58,874 bases of DNA, taken from contig NZ_JQGL01000142.1 of assembly GCF_000747095.1 (NCBI RefSeq), positions 1-58,874 of the forward strand, written 5' to 3'. Each line of letters begins with the position of its first letter. Position 1 is the first letter of the stretch. Of this stretch, positions 8,383-16,236 are shown one piece after another. Below the pieces are notes generated by a model. The model had not been told where the DNA came from and ran no database searches. It saw only the letters and a list, made by a program, of their open reading frames with translations. The stretch is from Sulfuricurvum sp. MLSB (lineage in GTDB: Bacteria > Campylobacterota > Campylobacteria > Campylobacterales > Sulfurimonadaceae). The position numbers and the translations under genes were made by a program.

Positions 8383-8625
8383 ATGAGTATGCCAAGCGGA
8401 ACCGAATTATTACTGATTTTCGGAATTGTCATTTTGTTGTTCGGTGCGAAAAAAATCCCCGATCTTGCCAAAGGTATCGGACAGGGAATCCGTAATTTCA
8501 AAAAAGAGATGAAGGAAGAAGATGCTCCGGCAACGACAGCTTCTGCACCGGAAGCGCCAAAGCAAGTTGAACCTTCTACCACAGCTAGCGTAGAAGCTCC
8601 AAAAGACCAAGTCAAACAAGCGTAA
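8383..8625 (+). CDS. tatA: Twin-arginine translocase subunit TatA
   Basis: Forms the Tat protein-conducting pore in the inner membrane. Short N-terminal membrane helix ([15 protein letters not shown]), the [20 protein letters not shown] hinge with amphipathic helix, and a Pro/Ala/Glu-rich cytoplasmic tail. At 80 aa it is normal. A second in-frame ATG at 8389 is possible. It sits between gmk and argS, as in H. pylori. TatB/TatC are not in the window. Confidence 0.93.
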   Translation: MSMPSGTELLLIFGIVILLFGAKKIPDLAKGIGQGIRNFKKEMKEEDAPATTASAPEAPKQVEPSTTASVEAPKDQVKQA

Positions 8626-8628
8626 GCC

Positions 8629-10209
8629 TTGAAGCAACGGGTCAATGCGCTGTTGCGCGATAAATTTAACTGCGACGTTATCCTCGAAAAGCCGAAAGAC
8701 CGTTCTTTCGGCCATTTTGCCACCCCGATAGCTTTTTCACTTGCCAAAGAACTTCGTAAATCGCCGATGGCTATCGCCGAAGAGATTGCGGCGTCATTCG
8801 GTGATGAATCGATGTTCACGGCGGTCGAATCGGTCAAAGGGTACATCAATTTTCGTTTGTCCGAACACTTTTTGGACGAGTATGCCTCATGGGCGCTCAG
8901 CCACGGGAGCGAATTTGGAAATGCCGATAAAAAAGGGACGATTCTTTTGGAATACGTCAGCGCGAATCCGACGGGGCCGCTTCATATCGGGCATGCCCGG
9001 GGCGCCGTCTACGGTGACACGCTGCTTCGCCTAGGCCGTCATCTCGGATACGACATTACGGCAGAGTATTACGTCAACGATGCGGGAAATCAGATCGATT
9101 TGCTCGGCGTTTCGCTTCAGCTTGAAGGACGCAGCAGCTTACTCGGCGAAGCCGTCGAGTGGCCTGAGAAGTACTACCGCGGCGAGTATCTGAGCGATTT
9201 GGCCAAAGAGGCTGTCGAGCAATTCGGAGCCGATGCGCTGCGCGATGAAAGCCGCCAGAAAGAGCTGGCGCTTTGGGCCAAAGACAAAATCCTTGCGCTC
9301 ATCGTTGAGGATCTTAAAGCGGTGAACGTCCATTTCGATACGTTCGTCAGCGAAGCCTCTCTGTACAGCGAGTGGGATCGTGTCATGACCAAAATGGGCA
9401 GCGGCGTCTACGAAAACGAGGGGAAAACCTTCATCAAATCCTCGGCACTGGGGGATGACCATGACCGCGTCGTCGTTCGTGAAGACGGCCGTCCGACGTA
9501 TCTGGCCGGAGACATTATCTACCATAACCAGAAGTTTGAGCGGGGTTATGATCACAACATCAACATCTGGGGAGCCGACCACCACGGCTATATCGCCCGT
9601 GTCAAAGCGGCGGTTACCTTCCTCGGATACGACCACGAGAAGCTCGAAGTGCTCCTATCGCAGATGGTGAGTCTTCTCAAAGACGGAGAGCCGTTCAAGA
9701 TGTCCAAGCGGGCCGGAACGGTGATCCTGATGAGCGATGTTGTCGAGGAGATCGGAGCGGAAGCGCTGCGCTTCATGTTCGCGAGCAAAAAATGCGATAC
9801 GGCGCTCGAGTTCGACATCGAAGAACTCAAACGCCAGGACAGCTCGAATCCGATCTATTACATCCAGTACGCTCATGCGCGGATACAGACGCTGATTGGC
9901 AAAAGCGACAAAACGATGGACGAGATCATGGGCGCGCATCTGCACGGCTTGAGCGCAGATGCGGACGGATTGCTGTTCGAAGCGCTGCTGCTTCCGGAGA
10001 TTATCGAAGATGCTTTCGAATCGCGACAGGCTCAAAAACTGCCCGATTATCTCAAAGCGCTTGCCGCACGGCTGCACAAATTTTATTACGACAACCGGAT
10101 CATCGGAAGCGAAGACGAAGTCAAGCTTCTCAAACTCCTTCTTGTCGTTGCCCTCTCGATCAAAACAGGCCTCTCCCTGCTGGGGATCGAAGCCAAAGAC
10201 CGGATGTAA
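8629..10209 (+). CDS. argS: Arginyl-tRNA synthetase
   Basis: Class I synthetase that charges tRNA-Arg. HIGH motif in PTGPLHIGHARGAVYGD; KMSKR-like motif in EPFKMSKRAGTV; C-terminal DALR anticodon-binding domain (YIQYAHARIQTL onward). A TTG start at 8629, 3 bp after the tatA stop, gives an N-terminus (MKQRVNALLRDKF) aligned with the Add1 domain. Length of 526 aa fits. The stop codon lies in the loop of a perfect hairpin. Confidence 0.95.
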   Translation: MKQRVNALLRDKFNCDVILEKPKDRSFGHFATPIAFSLAKELRKSPMAIAEEIAASFGDESMFTAVESVKGYINFRLSEHFLDEYASWALSHGSEFGNADKKGTILLEYVSANPTGPLHIGHARGAVYGDTLLRLGRHLGYDITAEYYVNDAGNQIDLLGVSLQLEGRSSLLGEAVEWPEKYYRGEYLSDLAKEAVEQFGADALRDESRQKELALWAKDKILALIVEDLKAVNVHFDTFVSEASLYSEWDRVMTKMGSGVYENEGKTFIKSSALGDDHDRVVVREDGRPTYLAGDIIYHNQKFERGYDHNINIWGADHHGYIARVKAAVTFLGYDHEKLEVLLSQMVSLLKDGEPFKMSKRAGTVILMSDVVEEIGAEALRFMFASKKCDTALEFDIEELKRQDSSNPIYYIQYAHARIQTLIGKSDKTMDEIMGAHLHGLSADADGLLFEALLLPEIIEDAFESRQAQKLPDYLKALAARLHKFYYDNRIIGSEDEVKLLKLLLVVALSIKTGLSLLGIEAKDRM

Positions 10210-10219
10210 TTCATCCGGT
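10199..10219 (+). terminator. Stop-codon-spanning hairpin of argS
   Basis: ACCGGATG (10199-10206) pairs with CATCCGGT (10212-10219), and the TAA stop forms most of the 5-nt loop. A second small hairpin, TGCC-GCTTCGA-GGCA, and a T-rich stretch follow, so this is a plausible composite terminator. Confidence 0.5.
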
Positions 10220-10263
10220 GCCGCTTCGAGGCAGAATATTTTCTTTCCGATTCAGATCTGTAC

Positions 10264-10269
10264 TATAAT
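10264..10269 (+). promoter_or_regulatory. -10 box for the amidase gene
   Basis: TATAAT 28 bp before the ATG at 10298, with an AAGGTG Shine-Dalgarno between them. Confidence 0.55.
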
Positions 10270-10297
10270 TTCCAAAAATATTTTTTAAGGTGTTGCA

Positions 10298-11146
10298 ATG
10301 GTTAAAGTCGCCGCAATCCAGATGCAGATGAGCGAAAACAAATCGGCCAATATCGCAAAAGCCGAAGCGATGGTGCGCGAAGCGGCCGCTAACGGAGCTC
10401 GTATCATCCTGATTCCCGAGCTGTTCGAAGGGTATTACTTCTGCAAGGACATGGATGACAAGTATTTCAGCTGGGCCGCCCCGCGCGAAAACAACCCTCT
10501 TATCGCCCGTTTCAGCGCAGTGGCGAAAGAGCTTGGCGTCGTGCTGCCGATCAGCTATTTCGAGCGCGACGGGGAGCGTTATTTCAATTCTCTTGTCATG
10601 ATCGATGCCGACGGTACGGTGATGGAAAACTATCGCAAAACCCATATCCCGGACGGTCCCGGATACGAGGAGAAGTTTTATTTCGAGCCGGGCGACACCG
10701 GATTCAAAGTGTGGAATACCCGCTATGGCAACGTCGGGGTGGGGATTTGCTGGGATCAGTGGTTTCCTGAAACGGCGCGAAGCCTGACCCTGATGGGGGC
10801 CGACATGATCTTCTATCCCACGGCGATCGGCAGCGAACCCGAGATCGGGGTCGATTCGGCATCGCATTGGCAGCGGGTACAGATGGGGCACAGTGCGGCC
10901 AACATCATCCCCGTCATCGCCGCCAACCGTATCGGAGAGGAAGTCGGCGAGAGCTGCAGCCTGACGTTTTACGGCAGCTCTTTCATCACCGACCATACGG
11001 GCGAAAAGATCGCTGAAGCCTCACGCGACCAAGAGGAGATTCTCTACAGCGAGTTTGATCCGGCGGCGATCCGTGAACACCGCCATTACTGGGGGTTGAT
11101 CCGTGACCGCCGTCCTGAATGCTACGGAGAAATCGTCAAACGATAA
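10298..11146 (+). CDS. aguB: N-carbamoylputrescine amidase
   Basis: Nitrilase-superfamily hydrolase that converts N-carbamoylputrescine to putrescine, CO2 and ammonia. The catalytic triad is visible: Glu in LIPELFEGYY, Lys in NYRKTHIPDGPGY and Cys in GICWDQWFPE. The DGPGYEEKFYFEPGD and FYPTAIGSEP segments are typical of AguB. Length of 282 aa is close to the family norm. It stands alone with its own promoter; agmatine deiminase is not nearby. Confidence 0.87.
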   Translation: MVKVAAIQMQMSENKSANIAKAEAMVREAAANGARIILIPELFEGYYFCKDMDDKYFSWAAPRENNPLIARFSAVAKELGVVLPISYFERDGERYFNSLVMIDADGTVMENYRKTHIPDGPGYEEKFYFEPGDTGFKVWNTRYGNVGVGICWDQWFPETARSLTLMGADMIFYPTAIGSEPEIGVDSASHWQRVQMGHSAANIIPVIAANRIGEEVGESCSLTFYGSSFITDHTGEKIAEASRDQEEILYSEFDPAAIREHRHYWGLIRDRRPECYGEIVKR

Positions 11147-11200
11147 AGTGGAACTCCTTTTGCTTTAGTAAAACAAATACTACTGCAACGGGGGGTATCC

Positions 11201-11989
11201 GTGAGAGTCGTTTTGCGCAATAACGCTATCTTTGTCCAGGGAAGTTCTCAAACACTTGAAGAACCGTGGATGGAGGAATTCTTCGAACATCATGTCCACA
11301 ATACGCTGTTTCTCGATAACGGGGTGCTAGTACTCAACAACGAAAATTCTTCGGAGAAAAAAGAAGAATTCCTCGAAACCCTCAGCGACGAATATACCCG
11401 AGTCAATGATTTGTCCAGCCCGTTTTACCGTCGTTCGCTCAAACGGTGCAAAACGGCGGCAGTGCGGATCGAATTGCCCTATCGTCCGGAAGAAAAAGTG
11501 GAGATCGAGTTGTACGCATTCGGGCCGCATCGTGTACAGTTTACGCTATTGACCCCCAATACCTGGATTATGCGCTATCTCAAGCAGCAGCTTGCAAGCC
11601 TGATAGTGGAGGCCGCACCGACGCGGCTTGACATCGACGTGAGCACTCCGCAGGCCAAAGCCAGACTTGAAAAAACGCTCAACCGCCGCGAAGTACTCCA
11701 TTACGTGATCAATTACCAATACGACGATGAGTTTATGAGCCGTTTGTACAGCCAGTACAAAGGGTGGGGATTCAGCAATGAGAGTATCGACAAAATGCTG
11801 CGCTATCATGCTATTTTCGAACTTCCGGTCGGTACGAAAGCCGCGGACCTCAAAAAACGGTACCGCGAACTGGCCAAACGGTACCATCCAGACCGCGTAC
11901 AGACGAAAAGCCCGGAGATTATCAACAAATACACCCAGAAATTCCAGCTTCTGCAGGAAGCGTATGACGCACTACTCGCCGCGAGTTAA
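11201..11989 (+). CDS. DnaJ-domain protein with C-terminal J domain
   Basis: 262 aa. The J domain is at the C-terminus (about residues 200-262), with KKRYRELAKRYHPDRVQ and the HPD triad at about 229-231. The N-terminal ~190 residues match no domain I recognise. They include charged stretches and no obvious membrane segment. A GTG start at 11201 preceded by GGGGGG is assumed. It is probably an Hsp70 co-chaperone by its HPD motif. Its end overlaps the convergent DUF234 gene by 18 bp. Similar small J proteins occur in Campylobacter, by recollection. Confidence 0.75.
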   Translation: MRVVLRNNAIFVQGSSQTLEEPWMEEFFEHHVHNTLFLDNGVLVLNNENSSEKKEEFLETLSDEYTRVNDLSSPFYRRSLKRCKTAAVRIELPYRPEEKVEIELYAFGPHRVQFTLLTPNTWIMRYLKQQLASLIVEAAPTRLDIDVSTPQAKARLEKTLNRREVLHYVINYQYDDEFMSRLYSQYKGWGFSNESIDKMLRYHAIFELPVGTKAADLKKRYRELAKRYHPDRVQTKSPEIINKYTQKFQLLQEAYDALLAAS

Positions 11990-12877
11990 TACGCTCAAGT
12001 CTTCGGCGCTGAAAAGATAGAGTTTCGGCTCTTTGAGGTGGTGCAGTTCGTTCGAAAACCCCCGCTTGGCAAAAAGGAAAATCTTGTCCGGCAATAGGGA
12101 GAGTTTAAGACATTTGTCTTCGAGATGGCGCAACTCTTTTTTATTGACTTTGTGGTTAGTCCACTTGCACTCTCCGATCCACGTTTCCCCTGCATCGGTA
12201 TCGTAAAACAGATCGATTTCGACCTCCCGGTCCCAGTAGCTTCCCGAATCGATAATGTTCGTATCGAACCGATCGGCCAAAATTTCCCGGATATACAACC
12301 CGCACAGCTCTTCGAACGTAAAACCGACAAAGGCATTGTAATGAATGTGGAAGTGTTCCATAAAAGGCTCGAAGTTTCCGAAGCGTATCGAGTCCGAGAA
12401 CGGCTCCACAAAGGCAAACCAAAAGCGGATGAACGGCGTTGTAAAACGGAGCTTATGGCTGATTTTGTGACGCTCGATCTCTTTTTTGAACTTTTGTTTG
12501 GGGTGCTGGCGCATTAACGGCGTTTCCCGGGAACGCTCCAGTGTAAGATAGCCGCTGTAGCGAAGGTATTCGAATGCTTCGGCTCCGCGCTCTTTTCCGA
12601 TTCGTGCCCGCCGGTACGCGGAATGGTGGCGGCGGTCTCCGACTGCAACCGCCTGAAGCAGCCGTGTGTAGAGCCCTTCTTCGTGCAAAGGCCCCATCAT
12701 CCGTTCCCGATGATTCTCATACGGTTCGAGAATGTGGCGCAGCAGCAGTGTTTCGATCGTTTCGCCGGTATCGATCGCTTCGTCGATCCCTCCGAATACG
12801 GCAAAGAGGGAGATACACTCTTCCATGTCGCTCGGAAGGTTGCGGTGAAAAAAATCGCTGAAGAGTTTTTTATCCAT
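11972..12877 (-). CDS. DUF234 / PD-(D/E)XK nuclease-like protein
   Basis: 301 aa. The C-terminal half carries a PD-(D/E)XK-like signature: WDREVEIDLFYD (Asp), then WIGECKW (E-x-K). This matches the DUF234 domain usually found behind an archaeal-type AAA ATPase. No Walker motif is present, so the ATPase half is missing. The N-terminal half is helical and basic, with HKISHKLRFTTPFIRFWFAFVEP typical of DUF234 proteins. It follows dinB after 9 bp, but TATAAT also sits 8 nt before its ATG. Nuclease activity is inferred, not shown. Confidence 0.7.
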   Translation of the reverse strand: MDKKLFSDFFHRNLPSDMEECISLFAVFGGIDEAIDTGETIETLLLRHILEPYENHRERMMGPLHEEGLYTRLLQAVAVGDRRHHSAYRRARIGKERGAEAFEYLRYSGYLTLERSRETPLMRQHPKQKFKKEIERHKISHKLRFTTPFIRFWFAFVEPFSDSIRFGNFEPFMEHFHIHYNAFVGFTFEELCGLYIREILADRFDTNIIDSGSYWDREVEIDLFYDTDAGETWIGECKWTNHKVNKKELRHLEDKCLKLSLLPDKIFLFAKRGFSNELHHLKEPKLYLFSAEDLSVLTRGE

Positions 12878-12885
12878 TGCGAAGG

Positions 12886-12891
12886 ATTATA
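12886..12891 (-). promoter_or_regulatory. -10 box directly before the DUF234 gene
   Basis: Minus-strand TATAAT overlapping the dinB stop codon and 8 nt from the ATG at 12877. It predicts a near-leaderless mRNA independent of dinB. Confidence 0.45.
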
Positions 12892-14173
12892 CCGAATTCT
12901 CTTTGGAGCGAAATTCATTTCCCCACCGCAGCATATCAAGGCCGTGTTTATTGCGGATGCGGACCGCGGCATTATCGAGCGTCTGTTCGTGCAGATCGGC
13001 TTCGTAATCAAGCAGGGAAAAGACCCGATGGGTTTGAGAACTGAAATGCGATGCACTGAGTCCGAGATGTGTGAGCGCACCTTGCGGATGCAGATCGGCC
13101 TTGGCAAAGAGAGACAATGCCAGCGCTCGGAAGCGCCGTTCACTGAAGAAGCGTGATTCGCTGAGGCTTTGATGGGCTTTGGGATAATGCAGATAGTGCA
13201 GGGTGAGGGTAAAGGTCGTCGGATAGACTTCGAGCCGTTGAATCGCGTAGGCCAGATGCCGTGCGAGGATGGCGATGCGCCGGCGCAGTTCGTCCCGCTC
13301 AAAGACCGGATCAAACGTGCGTGAAATACCGATCGATTTGCGCGGCGCACGCAGGCTCAATGCTCCGATATCGTGCCCGCTGACACGTTCGTACAAAGCT
13401 GCGGCATAAGGCCCCCAGGAGCGGACCAGAGATTCGGCTCGCAGCAGGTCTCCGAGAGTTTCGAGACGGTATTCGCGGCAGCGGCGCTGAATGCTCCGTC
13501 CGATTCCGGGGAACTTTTCGACCGGAATATTTCGGACAAAGGGGATGATCTCATCCGGAAGAAGCGTGCGGCATCCGAACGGTTTGGCTTCGTCGGTGGC
13601 GAGTTTGGCGATGTATTTGGAATGGGCCGCTCCGATCGAGACGGGCAGGCAGAGATGCCGTTTGATCGCATGGCGGAGCGAATCGTTGAACTCAGGAACG
13701 TCCGCATCTTCTACCCACCCCTCCAGATCGCCGTAAAACTCGTCGATGCTTGCCTGCTCTACCATCGGGATTCGTTCAAGCAAAAAATCGTGTAGAGCGT
13801 GGGAAAGGCGGTGGTAGAGGCGCATATTCGGAGCCTTGATAATAAGCGACGGGCATCGTCCGAGTGCTTCGCGGATGCTCATTCCCGTCGTGACGCCGAA
13901 AGAGCGCGCCTCATAGCTGGCGGTCGTGACGATGCCGCGGATGCGTCCGTCAGGATCGATGTACTGCGCAAGATCATCCCCCTGATAGCGGTGGAAAAAG
14001 GTGCCGACGAACGAGCCCGTATTATCGATGAGCAGATCCTGGCGGGAGTTTTCGTCCGAGAAGATATAAGGGTCTCCCCGTCCTCCGATGGCGACGGGTT
14101 TGCCGTTCAAAGACGGATCAACCGTTCGTTCGGCCGAGACAAAAAAGCAGTCTAAATCGATATGTATTTTCAT
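12887..14173 (-). CDS. dinB: Y-family DNA polymerase (DinB/Pol IV-like) with insertion
   Basis: Translesion polymerase. Catalytic acidic residues lie in HIDLDCFF (residues 4-11) and ASIDEFYGDL (Asp144-Glu145). Other family blocks are TTASYEARSFGVTTGMS, PVSIGAAHSKYIAKLATDEAKP and the HhH-like FPGIGRSIQRR. Between AIGG and the SYEAR block there are about 48 residues (31-79) where classical DinB has about 10, including a DENSRQDLLIDNTGSF segment. At 428 aa it is longer than the ~350 aa norm. A TACACT box 7 nt upstream of the ATG hints at a leaderless start. Confidence 0.85.
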   Translation of the reverse strand: MKIHIDLDCFFVSAERTVDPSLNGKPVAIGGRGDPYIFSDENSRQDLLIDNTGSFVGTFFHRYQGDDLAQYIDPDGRIRGIVTTASYEARSFGVTTGMSIREALGRCPSLIIKAPNMRLYHRLSHALHDFLLERIPMVEQASIDEFYGDLEGWVEDADVPEFNDSLRHAIKRHLCLPVSIGAAHSKYIAKLATDEAKPFGCRTLLPDEIIPFVRNIPVEKFPGIGRSIQRRCREYRLETLGDLLRAESLVRSWGPYAAALYERVSGHDIGALSLRAPRKSIGISRTFDPVFERDELRRRIAILARHLAYAIQRLEVYPTTFTLTLHYLHYPKAHQSLSESRFFSERRFRALALSLFAKADLHPQGALTHLGLSASHFSSQTHRVFSLLDYEADLHEQTLDNAAVRIRNKHGLDMLRWGNEFRSKENSV

Positions 14174-14242
14174 GCGGGCAAGTGTAGTCGAACAAAAAGC
14201 GAAGAGGGGAAAATATGGCAGAATGCACGTCGGTGCACCCGC

Positions 14243-14575
14243 TTACGTCGAAGCGATGACTTTTTCGATTTTTTTGAGGATCTCACTTACTTTGGCGCCA
14301 TAGAGGTCGAGCTGAACCTTATAGGTGTTGGAGAGAGGTGCGCCCGATGCGAGGTCTTCGACGATGCCGATCATGGTGTGCAAAAAATCCCGATGGGAAG
14401 CGCAATCATGACAGACGGTCGTGTTTTCGCACATCCCTTCGTTCATGGCGACATACGCGTTTTGGGTCGCTTCGCTGAGCTGCTTAAAGTAGCCGTCGTC
14501 TTTTGCGCCCGCCGTTTTTAAAAGGCCGTCGACTTCATGGAACCGGGTGTATGCCTCACGGATAATATCGGACAT
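14243..14575 (-). CDS. Small uncharacterised protein with Cys/His cluster
   Basis: 110 aa, largely helical, with no signal peptide. The distinguishing part is MCENTTVCHDCASHRDF in the middle: three Cys and two His that could bind a metal or form disulfides. It ends in LYGAKVSEILKKIEKVIAS. A strong AGGAGATAACG Shine-Dalgarno precedes the ATG, and a TATAAT box lies at 14608-14613, so it is a genuine gene. I do not recognise the family. Confidence 0.7.
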   Translation of the reverse strand: MSDIIREAYTRFHEVDGLLKTAGAKDDGYFKQLSEATQNAYVAMNEGMCENTTVCHDCASHRDFLHTMIGIVEDLASGAPLSNTYKVQLDLYGAKVSEILKKIEKVIAST

Positions 14576-14607
14576 CGTTATCTCCTATTCGAAAATCGTT
14601 CGTATCA

Positions 14608-14613
14608 ATTATA
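14608..14613 (-). promoter_or_regulatory. -10 box for the 110-aa protein gene
   Basis: Minus-strand TATAAT, about 33 bp upstream of the ATG at 14575. Confidence 0.5.
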
Positions 14614-14655
14614 ACTAAAAATTAATTTGTTGAGTATCGGAAACGGCAAGTAGGG

Positions 14656-14661
14656 TACAAT
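14656..14661 (+). promoter_or_regulatory. -10 box for the aldo/keto reductase gene
   Basis: TACAAT about 50 bp before the ATG at 14713, followed by AAAAGGAG at 14697-14704. Confidence 0.45.
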
Positions 14662-14712
14662 TGCACATAAGTGTATAGAAACGCCCGGCGGCGCAGAAAA
14701 AGGAGTCAAACT

Positions 14713-15729
14713 ATGGAATACCGCTATATTGGGCGCAGCGGGTTGCGAGTATCCCCGATTTGTCTGGGAACGATGACGTTTGCCAGCCAGTGCGACGAGA
14801 AAACGGCATTTGCCATCATGGATAAAGCCTACGACGCGGGGATCAACTTTTTTGATACCGCCGAGCTTTACCCCGTTCCTCCGACCGAAGAGCTTGCAGG
14901 CATCACCGAAGAGATCGTAGGGCGGTGGCTCAAAACCAAGGCTCGAGAGAGCCTGATTTTGGCGACAAAAGTCGCCGGAGCCGCGTCGGGATGGTTTGTC
15001 CCACCGATCCGTCACGGTCTGACGGCGATTGACCGTTTCCACATCGAGCGGGCAGTGGAGGGATCGCTAAAGCGGCTGGGAACCGATTACATCGATCTGT
15101 ATCAGATGCACTGGCCCGATACGGTCGTTCCGATCGAAGAGTCGATGCGGGCGTTCGACGCCCTCGTGCAAAGCGGCAAGGTACGCTACATCGGCACCTC
15201 CAACGACACGGCGCGCGGAACGATGAAATCGCTGATGGTTTCAAAGTACGAAAAGCTGGCCCGGTTCGAATCGATCCAAAATAATTTTTCCCTCCTGAAT
15301 CGCCGCGATTTGACCGAGATTGCCCAGCTTTGTCGCGAGGAAAAAATTTCCCTTTTGCCGTATTCGCCGCTTGGAGGCGGAGTGCTCAGCGGGAAGTACA
15401 ACCAAAGCGCCAATGCCGCGGGACGTTTCAGCGATTACATCCAGTCCCCGAACAAACGGCAGCGTTTGATGGCGGCGCGCTTCTTGAACGACAAGACCCT
15501 GGCCTCGACGCAGGAGTATCTGCGGATCGCCGCCGATGCAGGGATGCACCCCGTCACGATGGCGATCGCGTGGAGCAAGCAGTTCGATTTCGTCGCCTCT
15601 ACGATCATCGGGGCGACGTCGGCGGAACAGCTGAATGCAAGCCTTGCGGCGATGGACGTCACACTGCGTGGCGACATACTTCAAAAACTGGATGAGGTAC
15701 ATGCGAAAATTCTCTATCCTATGGGCTAG
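14713..15729 (+). CDS. Aldo/keto reductase, Tas-like
   Basis: NADPH-dependent TIM-barrel oxidoreductase. The catalytic tetrad is visible: Asp and Tyr in FFDTAELYPVPPTEE, Lys in LATKVAG, His in LYQMHWPD. The YPVPP and TEEIVGRWLK blocks resemble E. coli Tas. The start at 14713 (MEYRYIGRSGLRVS) is supported by AAGGAG 9 bp upstream. An in-frame ATG at 14671 would add a basic, non-homologous leader. 338 aa is normal. Physiological substrate unknown. Its 3' end overlaps the lipoprotein gene by 29 bp. Confidence 0.9.
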   Translation: MEYRYIGRSGLRVSPICLGTMTFASQCDEKTAFAIMDKAYDAGINFFDTAELYPVPPTEELAGITEEIVGRWLKTKARESLILATKVAGAASGWFVPPIRHGLTAIDRFHIERAVEGSLKRLGTDYIDLYQMHWPDTVVPIEESMRAFDALVQSGKVRYIGTSNDTARGTMKSLMVSKYEKLARFESIQNNFSLLNRRDLTEIAQLCREEKISLLPYSPLGGGVLSGKYNQSANAAGRFSDYIQSPNKRQRLMAARFLNDKTLASTQEYLRIAADAGMHPVTMAIAWSKQFDFVASTIIGATSAEQLNASLAAMDVTLRGDILQKLDEVHAKILYPMG

Positions 15730-16198
15730 TGCCGTTGCGGTGATAATCGCAGGGTGCAGTACAAAACACTATACCCACAGCGAACCCAAGATGATCACCC
15801 TGAAAACCCCCAAATTCAAATTTGCCGATACGGGATACCTCCGCAGTGACGGGATGAGCGTCGAGCTCGAACTCTTCGCCGCTGGGATGGCGGTTGAAAA
15901 AATCACCATGAACGGCGAAGTGTGCGTCAGTGCCGGGTGTATGAGCGAAGAGAAATTTGTGAAAGAGTACCTTTATCGGGATTACCCGAGCGACACGATG
16001 CGAAGCGTCCTGCTGGGCAGGGATATTTTCGGCGGAAAAGGGAAAGAGGAGATGTGCGACGGGCGGCTTTTCCAGTTTATCCGGGATGATGAGATGGACA
16101 TCATGTACCGCAGGGGCAAAGGGGAGATTTATTTCAAAGACCGTCTCAACGGCATCATCGTCAAGATCGCCGATCTTGACGCGAATCAATCCCGCTAG
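15701..16198 (+). CDS. Small lipoprotein
   Basis: Starts inside the 3' end of the aldo/keto reductase gene at ATG 15701. This gives a clean lipoprotein signal, MRKFSILWASAVAVIIAGCS, with lipobox IAGC. Mature part is about 145 aa. It contains GEVCVSAGCMSEEKFVKEYLY and GRDIFGGKGKEEMC, with three Cys that could form disulfides. Upstream in-frame ATGs at 15635 and 15692 would destroy the signal peptide. It is probably anchored in the outer membrane. It resembles Campylobacter/Helicobacter lipoproteins of unknown function, so no role is assigned. Confidence 0.8.
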   Translation: MRKFSILWASAVAVIIAGCSTKHYTHSEPKMITLKTPKFKFADTGYLRSDGMSVELELFAAGMAVEKITMNGEVCVSAGCMSEEKFVKEYLYRDYPSDTMRSVLLGRDIFGGKGKEEMCDGRLFQFIRDDEMDIMYRRGKGEIYFKDRLNGIIVKIADLDANQSR

Positions 16199-16211
16199 GA
16201 ATCCCGTCCGC

Positions 16212-16217
16212 TACAAT
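16212..16217 (+). promoter_or_regulatory. -10 box for the HCO-like gene
   Basis: TACAAT 19 bp before the ATG at 16237; an AAAGGG Shine-Dalgarno lies between. Confidence 0.45.
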
Positions 16218-16236
16218 CTAAAGAAAAAAAGGGTTC

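Noticed and set aside
14605-15042. Minus-strand ORF overlapping the aldo/keto reductase start
   Set aside because: No Shine-Dalgarno or domain, and it overlaps a clearly conserved gene.
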